Origin: Treponema sp.
GTDB lineage: Bacteria > Spirochaetota > Spirochaetia > Treponematales > Breznakiellaceae
Direction: 5' to 3'
Length of the DNA stretch: 36,898 nt
Assembly (NCBI GenBank): GCA_031290475.1
Contig: JAITNM010000145.1
Location: 1 to 36,898 of the forward strand
In this document: piece after piece, positions 24,523-31,661 of the stretch
Layout of the letters: the number at the start of each line of letters is the position of its first letter
Numbering within the stretch: position 1 is the stretch's first letter
Translations under genes and position numbers: made by a program
Notes under the pieces: model-generated
What the model saw: only the letters and a program-made list of their open reading frames with translations
What the model was told of the DNA's origin: nothing
The model's database searches: none

Positions 24523-25707
24523 GGCGCCCATCTTTTGGGCATTCCGGCGTTTTTCGTTCAAAGCCATCACCTTACTCAGGACCGTGGCCACCACTTCGTA
24601 AAACGCCGCCGGTATAATTTCGCCAATCTCGGTTTCCGCGTACAAGGCCCGGGCCAGGGGCTTGTTTTCCACAATGGGAACCTCGTTTTCCCGGGCAATC
24701 TCCTTGATACGCCGGGCCATTTCGTCCTGCCCCTTGGCGGTCACCCGGGGAGCGGGCATGGCTTCCCGGTTATATTCCAGAGCCACGGCGAAGTGGGTCG
24801 GGTTTGTCACAACCACATCCGCCTTAGGCACATTAACCATCATGTTTTTTGCCATGAGTTCCTGCATCCGCTGCCTTATCCGGTTGCGGATCTGGGGATC
24901 CCCTTCGTACATCTTCCGTTCTTCCTTCACCTCTTCCCGGCTCATCTTCAATGATTCCCGGTGACGCCATCGCTGGAACATATAGTCCGGTATGGAGAGG
25001 GCAAGCAGCAGCAGCGCGCAAATAATGAGCATACGGATCGCCAGGGAAGCTATCATCGAAAAAGCCATAAAAAGATCCGCAGTTTGCAGGTTTTTCAGTT
25101 CATCAAACCGGGAGCGGATTAGAAAAAAAGCCACGCCGCCTATTATGGCCATCTTGACCAGAGATTTTGCAAAATTGAAAAGTCCGTCTACGGAGAAGAG
25201 GGTGCGCTGAAAATACTGGCCGAAATGGGGCACGATTTTTGAGAAATTAGGAACGAGGGGTTTAGTGGTAAACATAAACCCTGTCTGTATCAGGTTGGCA
25301 AAGACGGCGGCAACCGTGGAAACCGCCACAATGGGCAGGGTCAGGCGCACAAAATACTCCATAAACGCCTGCATAATGATCCCGTCCTTTGCAGGGTCCA
25401 GCTCGACCGCCCGGGTAAAGAAAAAATTGATCATTTCGACAAAGGTCTTCAGTAAATACTGCGCCAGTATCAGTATCGCTACAGCCGGAAAGAGCAGCAC
25501 GAGCGCCCCTACCAGTTCCTGGCTCTTGGCGACCCGCCCTTCTTCACGGGCCTTGCGGATCTTGTATTCCGAAGGCTCTTCGGTGCGCCCCTCATCTTCC
25601 GCCGCAAACCACTGGAGGTCCATATCAAGGGCCGCCAGATATTCCGGCGCTCCGGTCCCGCCGCAAACACCAATTCTAGCAACAGGAAACGGAATTATCT
25701 TCTTCAC
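24520..25707 (-). CDS. flhB: FlhB, flagellar export switch protein
   Basis: Export-gate protein that switches substrate class from rod/hook to filament after autocleavage. Four membrane helices (from LVGALVLLFPAVAILILAQY) are followed by a cytoplasmic domain with the self-cleavage site NPTH (in VVTNPTHFAVALEYN, about residue 285). The start is GTG at 25707, overlapping the fliR TGA (GTGA), with AGGAGG 7 bases upstream. About 28 unusual residues come before the conserved MDLQWFAAEDEGRTE start region. The cleavage motif is intact. The TAG stop lies in a 17-bp hairpin shared with other genes in the operon. Confidence 0.96.
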   Translation of the reverse strand: MKKIIPFPVARIGVCGGTGAPEYLAALDMDLQWFAAEDEGRTEEPSEYKIRKAREEGRVAKSQELVGALVLLFPAVAILILAQYLLKTFVEMINFFFTRAVELDPAKDGIIMQAFMEYFVRLTLPIVAVSTVAAVFANLIQTGFMFTTKPLVPNFSKIVPHFGQYFQRTLFSVDGLFNFAKSLVKMAIIGGVAFFLIRSRFDELKNLQTADLFMAFSMIASLAIRMLIICALLLLALSIPDYMFQRWRHRESLKMSREEVKEERKMYEGDPQIRNRIRQRMQELMAKNMMVNVPKADVVVTNPTHFAVALEYNREAMPAPRVTAKGQDEMARRIKEIARENEVPIVENKPLARALYAETEIGEIIPAAFYEVVATVLSKVMALNEKRRNAQKMGA

Positions 25708-26519
25708 CCCTGGCCTCCTATGGGGAAACCTATCCTGGTGTACAGAATTTCTATACTGCGCCAGCCGAAGTTGACGGCCCGCTCAAAAGCCTCCACCATG
25801 AAGGGCATGGTGGAATAGATGAGAAAAAAAGCTATGGTGATGGAAATTGGGAAGCCTTCGGAGAGGATATTGATCTGGGGAGCGGCTTTTGAAATAAGCC
25901 CGGTGGTAAGGGAGGTGAGAAACAGGGTCCCCAGAATAGGAAGGCTGATGATAATGGCGTCCAGAAAGAGCCGGGAAAGCCCTCCCAACAGTAATTCTAT
26001 CACCGTCTCCCTGCCCGCAACCAGGTTCAGGATATTCATGGATTGAATGGAACGCCAGAAACCGCCCAGGAAGAGCATCCTAAAGCCGTCCATGGAGAGA
26101 AACACCAGCATTGCTACCAGGTTAAGGTACTGTCCCATGAGGGGGTTTTCCACCTGGGAGAGGGGATCAAAGGTTTCAGAAGCGCCGAACCCCATGGGCA
26201 GGGAGAAAAACTGTCCCGCCGTAGAGAAGGCTGAAAAGATGAGGGTAAGGTAGAAACCTAGAATAACGCCGATTAACGCCTCGCCTATCGCCAGAAACAC
26301 AAAGGAAAGACCGTAATAGCCCACGTTCCACCCCGCAGTAAGGGCGGTAGGAAAACTAGCGTATGCGGCGAAACCAGCCAGGGAAATTTTCGCCACCTGA
26401 GGAATGGATTCGGAAGAGAGGAGCGGCGCGGTTTCGATCAGGGCCAGGGCCCGCACGGCGATAAGTAAGAATATCGGCGCGTTTTTGAGAATTTCATTTA
26501 TGAAAGCGCTCTCTACCAT
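25704..26519 (-). CDS. fliR: FliR, flagellar export gate protein
   Basis: Membrane subunit of the FliP-FliQ-FliR export channel. 271 residues, with about six hydrophobic helices. Family features are LLIAVRALALIETAPLLSSE at the N-terminus, the GFGASETFDPLSQVENP loop, and LPILGTLFLTSLTTGLISKAAPQINI near the C-terminus. The ATG at 26519 is preceded by GGGGA at 6-base spacing and lies 19 bases after fliQ. The stop overlaps the flhB GTG. Confidence 0.95.
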   Translation of the reverse strand: MVESAFINEILKNAPIFLLIAVRALALIETAPLLSSESIPQVAKISLAGFAAYASFPTALTAGWNVGYYGLSFVFLAIGEALIGVILGFYLTLIFSAFSTAGQFFSLPMGFGASETFDPLSQVENPLMGQYLNLVAMLVFLSMDGFRMLFLGGFWRSIQSMNILNLVAGRETVIELLLGGLSRLFLDAIIISLPILGTLFLTSLTTGLISKAAPQINILSEGFPISITIAFFLIYSTMPFMVEAFERAVNFGWRSIEILYTRIGFPIGGQG

Positions 26520-26538
26520 CTAGAATCCCCAACTACCC

Positions 26539-26820
26539 TCAAGGATTTCGAATCCCCGCCATTTCCGGAATTCTTTCAAAAAGATTCACCGTATAGCCCC
26601 CGAGGGAGGTAAACATCCAGCCGCCCAGAAAACCCAACACCAACAGTATTGCGATGATCTTGGGCACAAAAGTCAGGGTCTGTTCCTGAATTGACGTGGT
26701 AGCCTGAAAAATCGCCACCACTAATCCTACTACCAGGGCGGAAAAAAGGAGGGGGGCCGCCAGCTTCAATACCTGAAAAATGCCCCCTTGCAGGAGGGTA
26801 GTCACTTCGCCAATACTCAT
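26539..26820 (-). CDS. fliQ: FliQ, flagellar export gate protein
   Basis: Small membrane subunit of the export channel, 93 residues with two membrane helices (LAAPLLFSALVVGLVVAIFQ and IIAILLVLGFLGGWMF) separated by the conserved TSIQEQTLTFVPKI loop. TAGGAG lies 8 bases before the ATG. Normal family length. Confidence 0.96.
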   Translation of the reverse strand: MSIGEVTTLLQGGIFQVLKLAAPLLFSALVVGLVVAIFQATTSIQEQTLTFVPKIIAILLVLGFLGGWMFTSLGGYTVNLFERIPEMAGIRNP

Positions 26821-26868
26821 CTGTTAAACTCCTATAAAAAGCTCATAAGATATTGCGCAAGCAACACC

Positions 26869-27708
26869 CTATCTGACAAAAGAACGGACCAGCTGTCCGG
26901 TCAAGAGCCCCCAGCCATCCACCAAAACAAAGAGGATAAGCTTGAAGGGCATGGAAATCATCACCGGCGGCAGCATGATCATGCCCATGGACATGAGGGC
27001 GCTGGCCACTACCATATCGATCACAATAAAGGGAATAAAGAGCAGTATCCCTATCTTAAAGGCCACCGTAAGTTCGTTCAGAATAAAAGCCGGGATGAGC
27101 ACATAAGTAGGCACATCCGCCAGGGTATTAGGCTGGGACAAATTCCGCATATTCATGAACATTATGATATTTTCAGGGTTATTGTGCATCTGGCTGTACA
27201 TAAACATCCGCATGGGTTTCTCGGCTTCCCGGTAAGCAGTCTCCACCGGGATCTGCCCGTCCGCCAGGGGGCGGAATGCCTGGTTATAAATAGTTTCGAA
27301 GGTGGGCCACATAACAAAAATCGTGAGAAAGAAGGATATCCCTAAAATCACCTGGTTAGGAGGAACCTGCTGCAGGGATAATGCCCGTTTAACAAAATCC
27401 AGAACAATAGAAATTCTGAGAAAACTGGTCATCAGTATGATGATGCTCGGCGCCAGGGAGAGGATGGTAACCAGGAGCAGGAGCTGTACGGAAAATGCAA
27501 CTTCCTTCCCCGATTCCGGGTTCCGTATTGTCAGATCGATAAAGGGGACCACCGGATCCGCCGGAGGGACGGGGATGTCCATGGTCCCCTGGGTTGACAT
27601 GTCGGGGAAGGGAAAGGTCTGGGCTTCCGCCGGAGTGGGAAAAACGGAGCATAACAGTACTATGAATGCCGCGGCCAAGGGCGCCGCCCGGAAGAGGGTT
27701 CTTTTCAT
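26869..27708 (-). CDS. fliP: FliP, flagellar export gate protein
   Basis: Core subunit of the export channel, 279 residues. A cleavable signal peptide (MKRTLFRAAPLAAAFIVLLC then TPAEA) is followed by four membrane helices. Family signatures are APSIIILMTSFLRISIVLDF and FIPFIVIDMVVASALMSMGM. The ATG at 27708 is 1 base after the fliO stop, with AAGAGG 7 bases upstream. The longer ORF to 27834 would run through fliO and add 42 residues before the signal peptide, so it is rejected. Confidence 0.97.
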   Translation of the reverse strand: MKRTLFRAAPLAAAFIVLLCSVFPTPAEAQTFPFPDMSTQGTMDIPVPPADPVVPFIDLTIRNPESGKEVAFSVQLLLLVTILSLAPSIIILMTSFLRISIVLDFVKRALSLQQVPPNQVILGISFFLTIFVMWPTFETIYNQAFRPLADGQIPVETAYREAEKPMRMFMYSQMHNNPENIIMFMNMRNLSQPNTLADVPTYVLIPAFILNELTVAFKIGILLFIPFIVIDMVVASALMSMGMIMLPPVMISMPFKLILFVLVDGWGLLTGQLVRSFVR

Positions 27709-27709
27709 C

Positions 27710-28432
27710 CTAGAGCCTCTTAAGCCTGTCCCGCTGTTTACGCAGGCTTTCCGCGGAGAAGGGCATTCCGCCGTTTCCCCCGCCGCCTGAAAACCTCCCC
27801 GTAAGGCGGCTGAGCATGGACCTGAAGTCCGCAAAACGGGCGACGGTCGCTGCGGCGCCCCGGCGGCTTTCTTCCAGGAGCATGGCGTCGATAGCCTCCT
27901 GGTCGGTTATTTCAGAAATAAGGGAAACCCCCCCCTCCCCGGCCCCTACAAGAAAGGCCTTGGTCCCCACGTTTACCACGTACACATAGCGGTTGGAGCC
28001 CAGATGGGCGCTGGTAAGTATCTTAAGATGGGGGTTCTTTTCGCTTTGGGGCCTCATAGAACGGCGCAGAAAGAAAACCAGCCCATAAACCGCGGCGGCT
28101 ACCAGGGCGAGCACCAGGACCATGCGGATCATCAAAAAGATCTGGCTCCCCGATGATTGGGGGGCAATGTCAGGCAAGGCTTCGCCCAGGAGGATCTCTG
28201 TTTCCGCGGAACGCTGGGGCGGGATTGCCCCGGTGAGGGCCGGCTCAGGCGCAGAAGGAGCATCCTGAACAGACAAAGCCTGATTTACGTCCCCAGGCGC
28301 AACAATTTGAACCCCTTCCTGGGAAACACCATTCCCCGACGAGGAGTCCGCTTCCTGTGCGGCCAAAGACCCTGAATTAAAGAATAGCAGGGCGGCAAAA
28401 AATACCGCCAGATTAGCAGTTATGCGATTCAG
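27710..28432 (-). CDS. fliO: FliO/FliZ family flagellar biosynthesis protein
   Basis: Membrane protein that aids assembly of the FliP ring. An N-terminal signal-like helix (NRITANLAVFFAALLFF then SLAAQ) is followed by an acidic/proline-rich region, one membrane helix at about 106-128 (MVLVLALVAAAVYGLVFFL), and the conserved cytoplasmic beta domain (LKILTSAHLGSNRYVYVVNV). The start is uncertain. The only clear Shine-Dalgarno, GGGAGGGG, is 5 bases before a CTG at 28432. The TTG codons at 28453 and 28447 lie upstream of or inside that site. CTG initiation gives a well-formed signal peptide, so I place the start there. No ATG or GTG is available. A candidate promoter lies at 28524-28552. Confidence 0.85.
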   Translation of the reverse strand: MNRITANLAVFFAALLFFNSGSLAAQEADSSSGNGVSQEGVQIVAPGDVNQALSVQDAPSAPEPALTGAIPPQRSAETEILLGEALPDIAPQSSGSQIFLMIRMVLVLALVAAAVYGLVFFLRRSMRPQSEKNPHLKILTSAHLGSNRYVYVVNVGTKAFLVGAGEGGVSLISEITDQEAIDAMLLEESRRGAAATVARFADFRSMLSRLTGRFSGGGGNGGMPFSAESLRKQRDRLKRL

Positions 28433-28523
28433 TTTTTCCCCTCCCAAGTACAAACTGATCCGTTTTACCGGTGATCCTGATAAGATCTGTTTTTATAAGA
28501 CTACATTAAAGTAACTCAAATTC

Positions 28524-28552
28524 ATTTTATATATACGTTTAAAAAATTGCAA
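28524..28552 (-). promoter_or_regulatory. Candidate internal sigma-70-type promoter before fliO
   Basis: Minus strand TTGCAA (28552-28547), 17-base spacer, TAAAAT (28529-28524), in a strongly A+T-rich 134-base gap between fliY and fliO. This gap differs sharply from the tight spacing of the neighbouring genes. No other feature was seen in it beyond the 10-bp palindrome CAAGTACTTG (28550-28559). Confidence 0.45.
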
Positions 28553-28587
28553 GTACTTGTTGAAAATTTGTTAGCAATTTACAGAAA

Positions 28588-29658
28588 TTAGTTCATATCG
28601 CTGAGTCTTTCGTTGGGGGAGACTATTTCCGTAACCCGGACGCCGAAATTTTCATCAATTACCACCACTTCTCCCTTGGCAATGAGCTTGTGGTTCACGA
28701 GAATATCCACCGGTTCACCGGCAAGTTTATCCAATTCGATGATCGTTCCTTCACCCATGGAGAGAATTTCCTTGATCAGCTTCCTGGTGCGGCCCAATTC
28801 GACGGTCATCTCCATGAAGACGTCCATGATAAGGCCGATATTCGCCTGCTCCTGGGCTGTCGGCGCAGGCGAATTCAGGCTGGGGAACTGAATACTCTGC
28901 ACATTTGTCGGCATTCCGCCGGGCATTCCACTGCCACCACCCATCATTCCTCCCATACCGGACATTCCGCCCATGGCTCCCATACCGGCGCTGGGCGCGG
29001 CTTGATGAACGGCGCCGCCTCCGGAAAGGGCCTTCGCGATATTACCGGTTACCTGGGAGCCGAAAATCTCCCATATTTTGTGAGCGGCCCCGTCTCCCAA
29101 ATTGAGATCGTAGGCGGCTTCCAGAAAATTACCCCCCGGTAAGGCTGCGGTGGCCTTAGGCACATTGGCCGCCTCCGGAGGACTGGACGCGATTGATTTA
29201 TTGCCGGTCTTGTTGGTCATATCGGTTATCTGGCTTCCCACGATCTGGGAAACCACTTCTCCGATTACCGACATGGCCATTTCATCAAGCTCAATGTTTT
29301 CTTCTTTGTTCATCAGGGCGGCAATGGCCTTAGCGGTAGCTTCCGGCATGAGGAAGAGGTGTTCCCCGGGGAAACCTGAAGTATAATCCGCCTTGATTAC
29401 GGTTACCGTATCCGGCAGGGTTCCTAAAAAGCCATCCCGGTCCGTCCAGCTCAGTTCCGGGCCCTTTACGGTTACCTGGGCGCCGGTCATGGTAGAAAGG
29501 TTGGAGGCTACGCCGCCGGAAGCGCCGGAAAGAAAGGTCTGCATGGCCTTACGATCATCTTCAGAGCCTCCGCCGCCGCCACCGCTGCCGGGACTTGGGG
29601 AATCTACACCTGCCAACAGGGCATCAATCTCATCCTGCGAAAGAGCGCCATCGCTCAT
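28588..29658 (-). CDS. fliY: FliY (FliN-type C-ring protein)
   Basis: Switch/C-ring protein, 356 residues. Its N-terminal LSQDEIDALL (6-15) matches the CheY-P-binding motif also found at the start of FliM. A CheC-like middle domain follows (about 35-210, with ELDEMAMSVIGEVVSQIVGS), then a Met/Gly-rich linker at 221-252, and the C-terminal FliN domain at about 272-350 (TVELGRTRKLIKEILSMGEG). This layout fits FliY of spirochaetes and Bacillus rather than short FliN. The ATG overlaps the fliM stop (ATGA), with GGGGAGG 8 bases upstream. CheC-type phosphatase activity toward CheY-P is possible but not shown. Confidence 0.93.
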   Translation of the reverse strand: MSDGALSQDEIDALLAGVDSPSPGSGGGGGGSEDDRKAMQTFLSGASGGVASNLSTMTGAQVTVKGPELSWTDRDGFLGTLPDTVTVIKADYTSGFPGEHLFLMPEATAKAIAALMNKEENIELDEMAMSVIGEVVSQIVGSQITDMTNKTGNKSIASSPPEAANVPKATAALPGGNFLEAAYDLNLGDGAAHKIWEIFGSQVTGNIAKALSGGGAVHQAAPSAGMGAMGGMSGMGGMMGGGSGMPGGMPTNVQSIQFPSLNSPAPTAQEQANIGLIMDVFMEMTVELGRTRKLIKEILSMGEGTIIELDKLAGEPVDILVNHKLIAKGEVVVIDENFGVRVTEIVSPNERLSDMN

Positions 29659-30686
29659 AATAAATCCTCCCCTTCGTTCGCAAGTTCCGCAAATTCATCC
29701 TGCTCAAGCTCCGCGGTTTTCTGTACTATCTGCACCGCTATTTTTTTACCCATTACGCCGGGCCGGCATAAATATTTCTTCTTATTTCCGATGTTCAGTG
29801 AGAAGGGATCCCCTACTTTAACGTTGTAGAGGCGTACTACATCCCCCGCCCTGAGGGACAGTACGTCCCGAATAGGCACCTGAATACGTCCAATCTCCGC
29901 TACTACACTTACATCGACGGTTGCGAGCTTTTCCTTGAGAATATTCAGGTTTTCCGTGGTAGTGCCCCGGCGTACCGAAGAATACCAGAACTGGGCCGAG
30001 AGCTTTCCGATGATTGGTTCTATAGTAAGATAGGGAATACAGAAGTTCATCATCCCTTCAACGTCCCCTACCTTGGTTTCCAGGGTTACGAGGACCACCA
30101 TTTCCGTGGGGGGCACGATTTGGGCAAATTGGGGGTTGGTATCGATCTGGCCGAGCCGGGGACGTAAGTCGATCACCTGGGCCCAGGCTTCCCGCATGTT
30201 CCCCAAAATCCGGACGATGATCCCCTCCATGACCGACTGCTCAATATCCGTAAGTTCGTGCTGGCTCTTGGTTCCCTCCCCGGTACCGCCAAAGAGACGG
30301 TCTATAATCGAAAAGGTGATGGCCGGGTCTATTTCCAGAATGGCATTCCCCTTGAGGGGGTCCATATTGATGATTGCCAGGGTGGTGGGGGTGGGTATGG
30401 AGCGGATGAACTCTTCGTAGGTGAGCTGATCCACCGACGCTACATGGACGTGAACCATGGAACGGAGATTCGCGGAAAGGGCTGTGGTGGTAAGCCGGGC
30501 AAAGGTCTCGTGCATTATGGAGACCGTACGGATCTGTTCTTTGGAGAATTTATCGGGCCGCTTGAAGTCGTAGATCTTGATCTTCCGGGTATCCGCCGCG
30601 GGCCTGAAGTCCTCGGGCTCGGTATCCCCGGCATTTATCGCGGTGAGCAGCTGGTCAATCTCATCCTGGGACAGAACTTCGGTCAA
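29655..30686 (-). CDS. fliM: FliM, flagellar motor switch protein
   Basis: C-ring switch protein that binds CheY-P and changes rotation direction. Residues 4-13 are LSQDEIDQLL (CheY-binding motif). The middle CheC-like domain starts with YDFKRPDKFSKEQIRTVSIM and contains RLFGGTGEG. The C-terminal SpoA/FliN-like domain has DVSVVAEIGRIQVPIRDVLS with LRAGDVVRL. 343 residues is normal. Translation begins at TTG (30686) with TAGGAG 7 bases upstream. It overlaps fliY at its 3' end. The 139-base gap to fliL upstream carries two strong hairpins. Confidence 0.96.
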   Translation of the reverse strand: MTEVLSQDEIDQLLTAINAGDTEPEDFRPAADTRKIKIYDFKRPDKFSKEQIRTVSIMHETFARLTTTALSANLRSMVHVHVASVDQLTYEEFIRSIPTPTTLAIINMDPLKGNAILEIDPAITFSIIDRLFGGTGEGTKSQHELTDIEQSVMEGIIVRILGNMREAWAQVIDLRPRLGQIDTNPQFAQIVPPTEMVVLVTLETKVGDVEGMMNFCIPYLTIEPIIGKLSAQFWYSSVRRGTTTENLNILKEKLATVDVSVVAEIGRIQVPIRDVLSLRAGDVVRLYNVKVGDPFSLNIGNKKKYLCRPGVMGKKIAVQIVQKTAELEQDEFAELANEGEDLL

Positions 30687-30760
30687 CCCAATCTCCTAAA
30701 AGATTTATTTGAGGGAAAACCTGTTCTGGGTCCAATTTTTCCCTGTTTATATTCATACAT

Positions 30761-30784
30761 GGAAAACCGCCCCGGCGGTTTTCC
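30761..30784. repeat. Hairpin in the fliL-fliM gap
   Basis: GGAAAACCGCC, CC, GGCGGTTTTCC: 11 perfect pairs (the innermost would leave a two-base loop, so about 10 form). It ends two bases before the longer hairpin at 30787. Confidence 0.75.
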
Positions 30785-30786
30785 TA

Positions 30787-30827
30787 GAGACTTTTGGTAC
30801 AAAACAAAGTTTTGTACCAAAAGTCTC
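30787..30827. repeat. 19-bp perfect hairpin over the fliL stop codon
   Basis: The arm GAGACTTTTGGTACAAAAC, loop AAA and the exact inverse arm form a 41-base hairpin. On the minus strand its first bases form part of the fliL TGA (30828-30826). The stretch TTTTGGTACAAAA also occurs in lobe 2 of the 145-bp element copy A, suggesting relatedness. Confidence 0.85.
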
Positions 30828-31389
30828 ACATTTCCATAACATCCAACTGCTTGAACAGGATGATCCGGGCGCTGGAAGTATCCAGAATCCTGGTGTTCAG
30901 AGCCTCCAGAATCTCCTGCTTGAGCCGGGCTTCATTCTCGGGCTGCAATTCCGCGGCATATTTGCCGCTGAAAAAACTCCGCACAAAATCCTGCAACTCA
31001 TAGAGCCTGCCGGTCAACTCGGTCTGGGCGTTCTTATCGTTCAAATCATATCCGATAATCATGTCTACCACAACCGAATAGGGGGTTGTATCCTTGGTCC
31101 GGGTCCGTACCGGACTAATAGAAGAAAATATCTGAAACTGGGGACGGGTACCCACATACGCCGACGCGGGATCCGCCACAGCGGTCTGACTCTTCCCCCC
31201 CTTGCTCATAATATTAAAGGTGATCACCGCCACAGTCACAATAAAAACCAGGGCGCCCAGGCCAATGGCCACAAATTTAAGCAAATTGGGCAATAAAGCG
31301 GCTAAGCCGGATGCTTTTTTCTTGGACGATCCTTCTAGTCCTTCTCCACCTTCGTCGCCGAGATCAACAATATCATCAGCGTCACCCAT
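30826..31389 (-). CDS. fliL: FliL, basal-body stator-associated protein
   Basis: Single-pass membrane protein next to the stator; in spirochaetes it helps stator recruitment and orientation of periplasmic flagella. 187 residues: an acidic cytoplasmic N-terminus, one membrane helix at about 35-60 (FVAIGLGALVFIVTVAVITF), and a periplasmic FliL domain (SVVVDMIIGYDLNDKNAQTE, RLYELQDFVRSFFSGK). GGAGG lies 7 bases before the ATG. It is preceded by the most elaborate intergenic region of the operon (31390-31661), with a sigma-28-type promoter, and followed by a hairpin that includes its stop. Confidence 0.94.
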   Translation of the reverse strand: MGDADDIVDLGDEGGEGLEGSSKKKASGLAALLPNLLKFVAIGLGALVFIVTVAVITFNIMSKGGKSQTAVADPASAYVGTRPQFQIFSSISPVRTRTKDTTPYSVVVDMIIGYDLNDKNAQTELTGRLYELQDFVRSFFSGKYAAELQPENEARLKQEILEALNTRILDTSSARIILFKQLDVMEM

Positions 31390-31411
31390 AGCAAAACCTC
31401 CGCACTCCTGA

Positions 31412-31443
31412 AGTCCTTCGGACTTCTAGTCCTTCGGACTTCT
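31412..31443. repeat. Tandem 16-bp palindromic repeat in the fliL leader
   Basis: Two adjacent units AGTCCTTCGGACTTCT (31412-31427, 31428-31443). Each contains the hairpin AGTCC-TTC-GGACT; the first extends to GAAGTCC/GGACTTC. They lie about 25-55 bases before the fliL start, upstream of the Shine-Dalgarno. Confidence 0.8.
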
Positions 31444-31495
31444 AATTTAATGTATATCAAATTCACTCTATTGTAAACAACCATTAATTTTCTAG

Positions 31496-31533
31496 GAGTT
31501 TGTCAATAATGTGTCTACATTATTAACAGACTC
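31496..31533. repeat. Stem-loop at the predicted 5' end of the fliL transcript
   Basis: GAGTTTGT c AATAATGT, loop GTCT, ACATTATT a ACAGACTC: 16 pairs with one internal mismatch, counting one G-T pair. The sequence CTAGGAGTTTGTCA at its left edge equals the left end of the 145-bp element, so it may be a decayed copy. Confidence 0.75.
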
Positions 31534-31542
31534 TATTTATAA

Positions 31543-31569
31543 TCATCGGCGAAAAAAAATTAAACATTA
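31543..31569 (-). promoter_or_regulatory. Sigma-28 (FliA)-type promoter upstream of fliL
   Basis: Minus strand TAATGTTT (31569-31562), an 11-base spacer and GCCGATGA (31550-31543). Against the consensus TAAAGTTT-N11-GCCGATAA it matches 7 of 8 in each box with exact spacing. The expected transcript start, about 31536, is only a few bases before the stem-loop at 31533-31496. It would drive fliL and the genes after it, including fliA. Confidence 0.7.
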
Positions 31570-31627
31570 CGGGAGGTTTTAGAGGGGGAGGCGGGCTAAA
31601 CAAGGTCTGGCTCATTAAAAAAGCGCT

Positions 31628-31648
31628 AAAAAAACGCTCCATGGCGTT
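31628..31648 (-). terminator. Terminator-like hairpin after motB
   Basis: Minus strand AACGC-CATGGA-GCGTT followed by five more T, 14 bases after the motB TAG. The stem is short, so strength is doubtful. Its upstream flank (TAGGGAAATGCTGATTA) matches the sequence at the flhB stop. Confidence 0.5.
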
Positions 31649-31661
31649 AATCAGCATTTCC

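Noticed and set aside
26869-27834. Longer FliP frame starting at 27834
   Set aside because: It would run through the end of fliO and put 42 non-conserved residues before a normal signal peptide; the ATG at 27708 has a good ribosome site.
31412-31443. Tandem 16-bp repeat as a start of a CRISPR array
   Set aside because: Only two adjacent palindromic units with no spacers and no cas genes in the window.
31451-31480. TTGTTT-N18-TATACA on the minus strand before fliL as a second promoter
   Set aside because: Weak boxes in an A+T-rich stretch and much poorer than the sigma-28-type site; kept only as a possibility.
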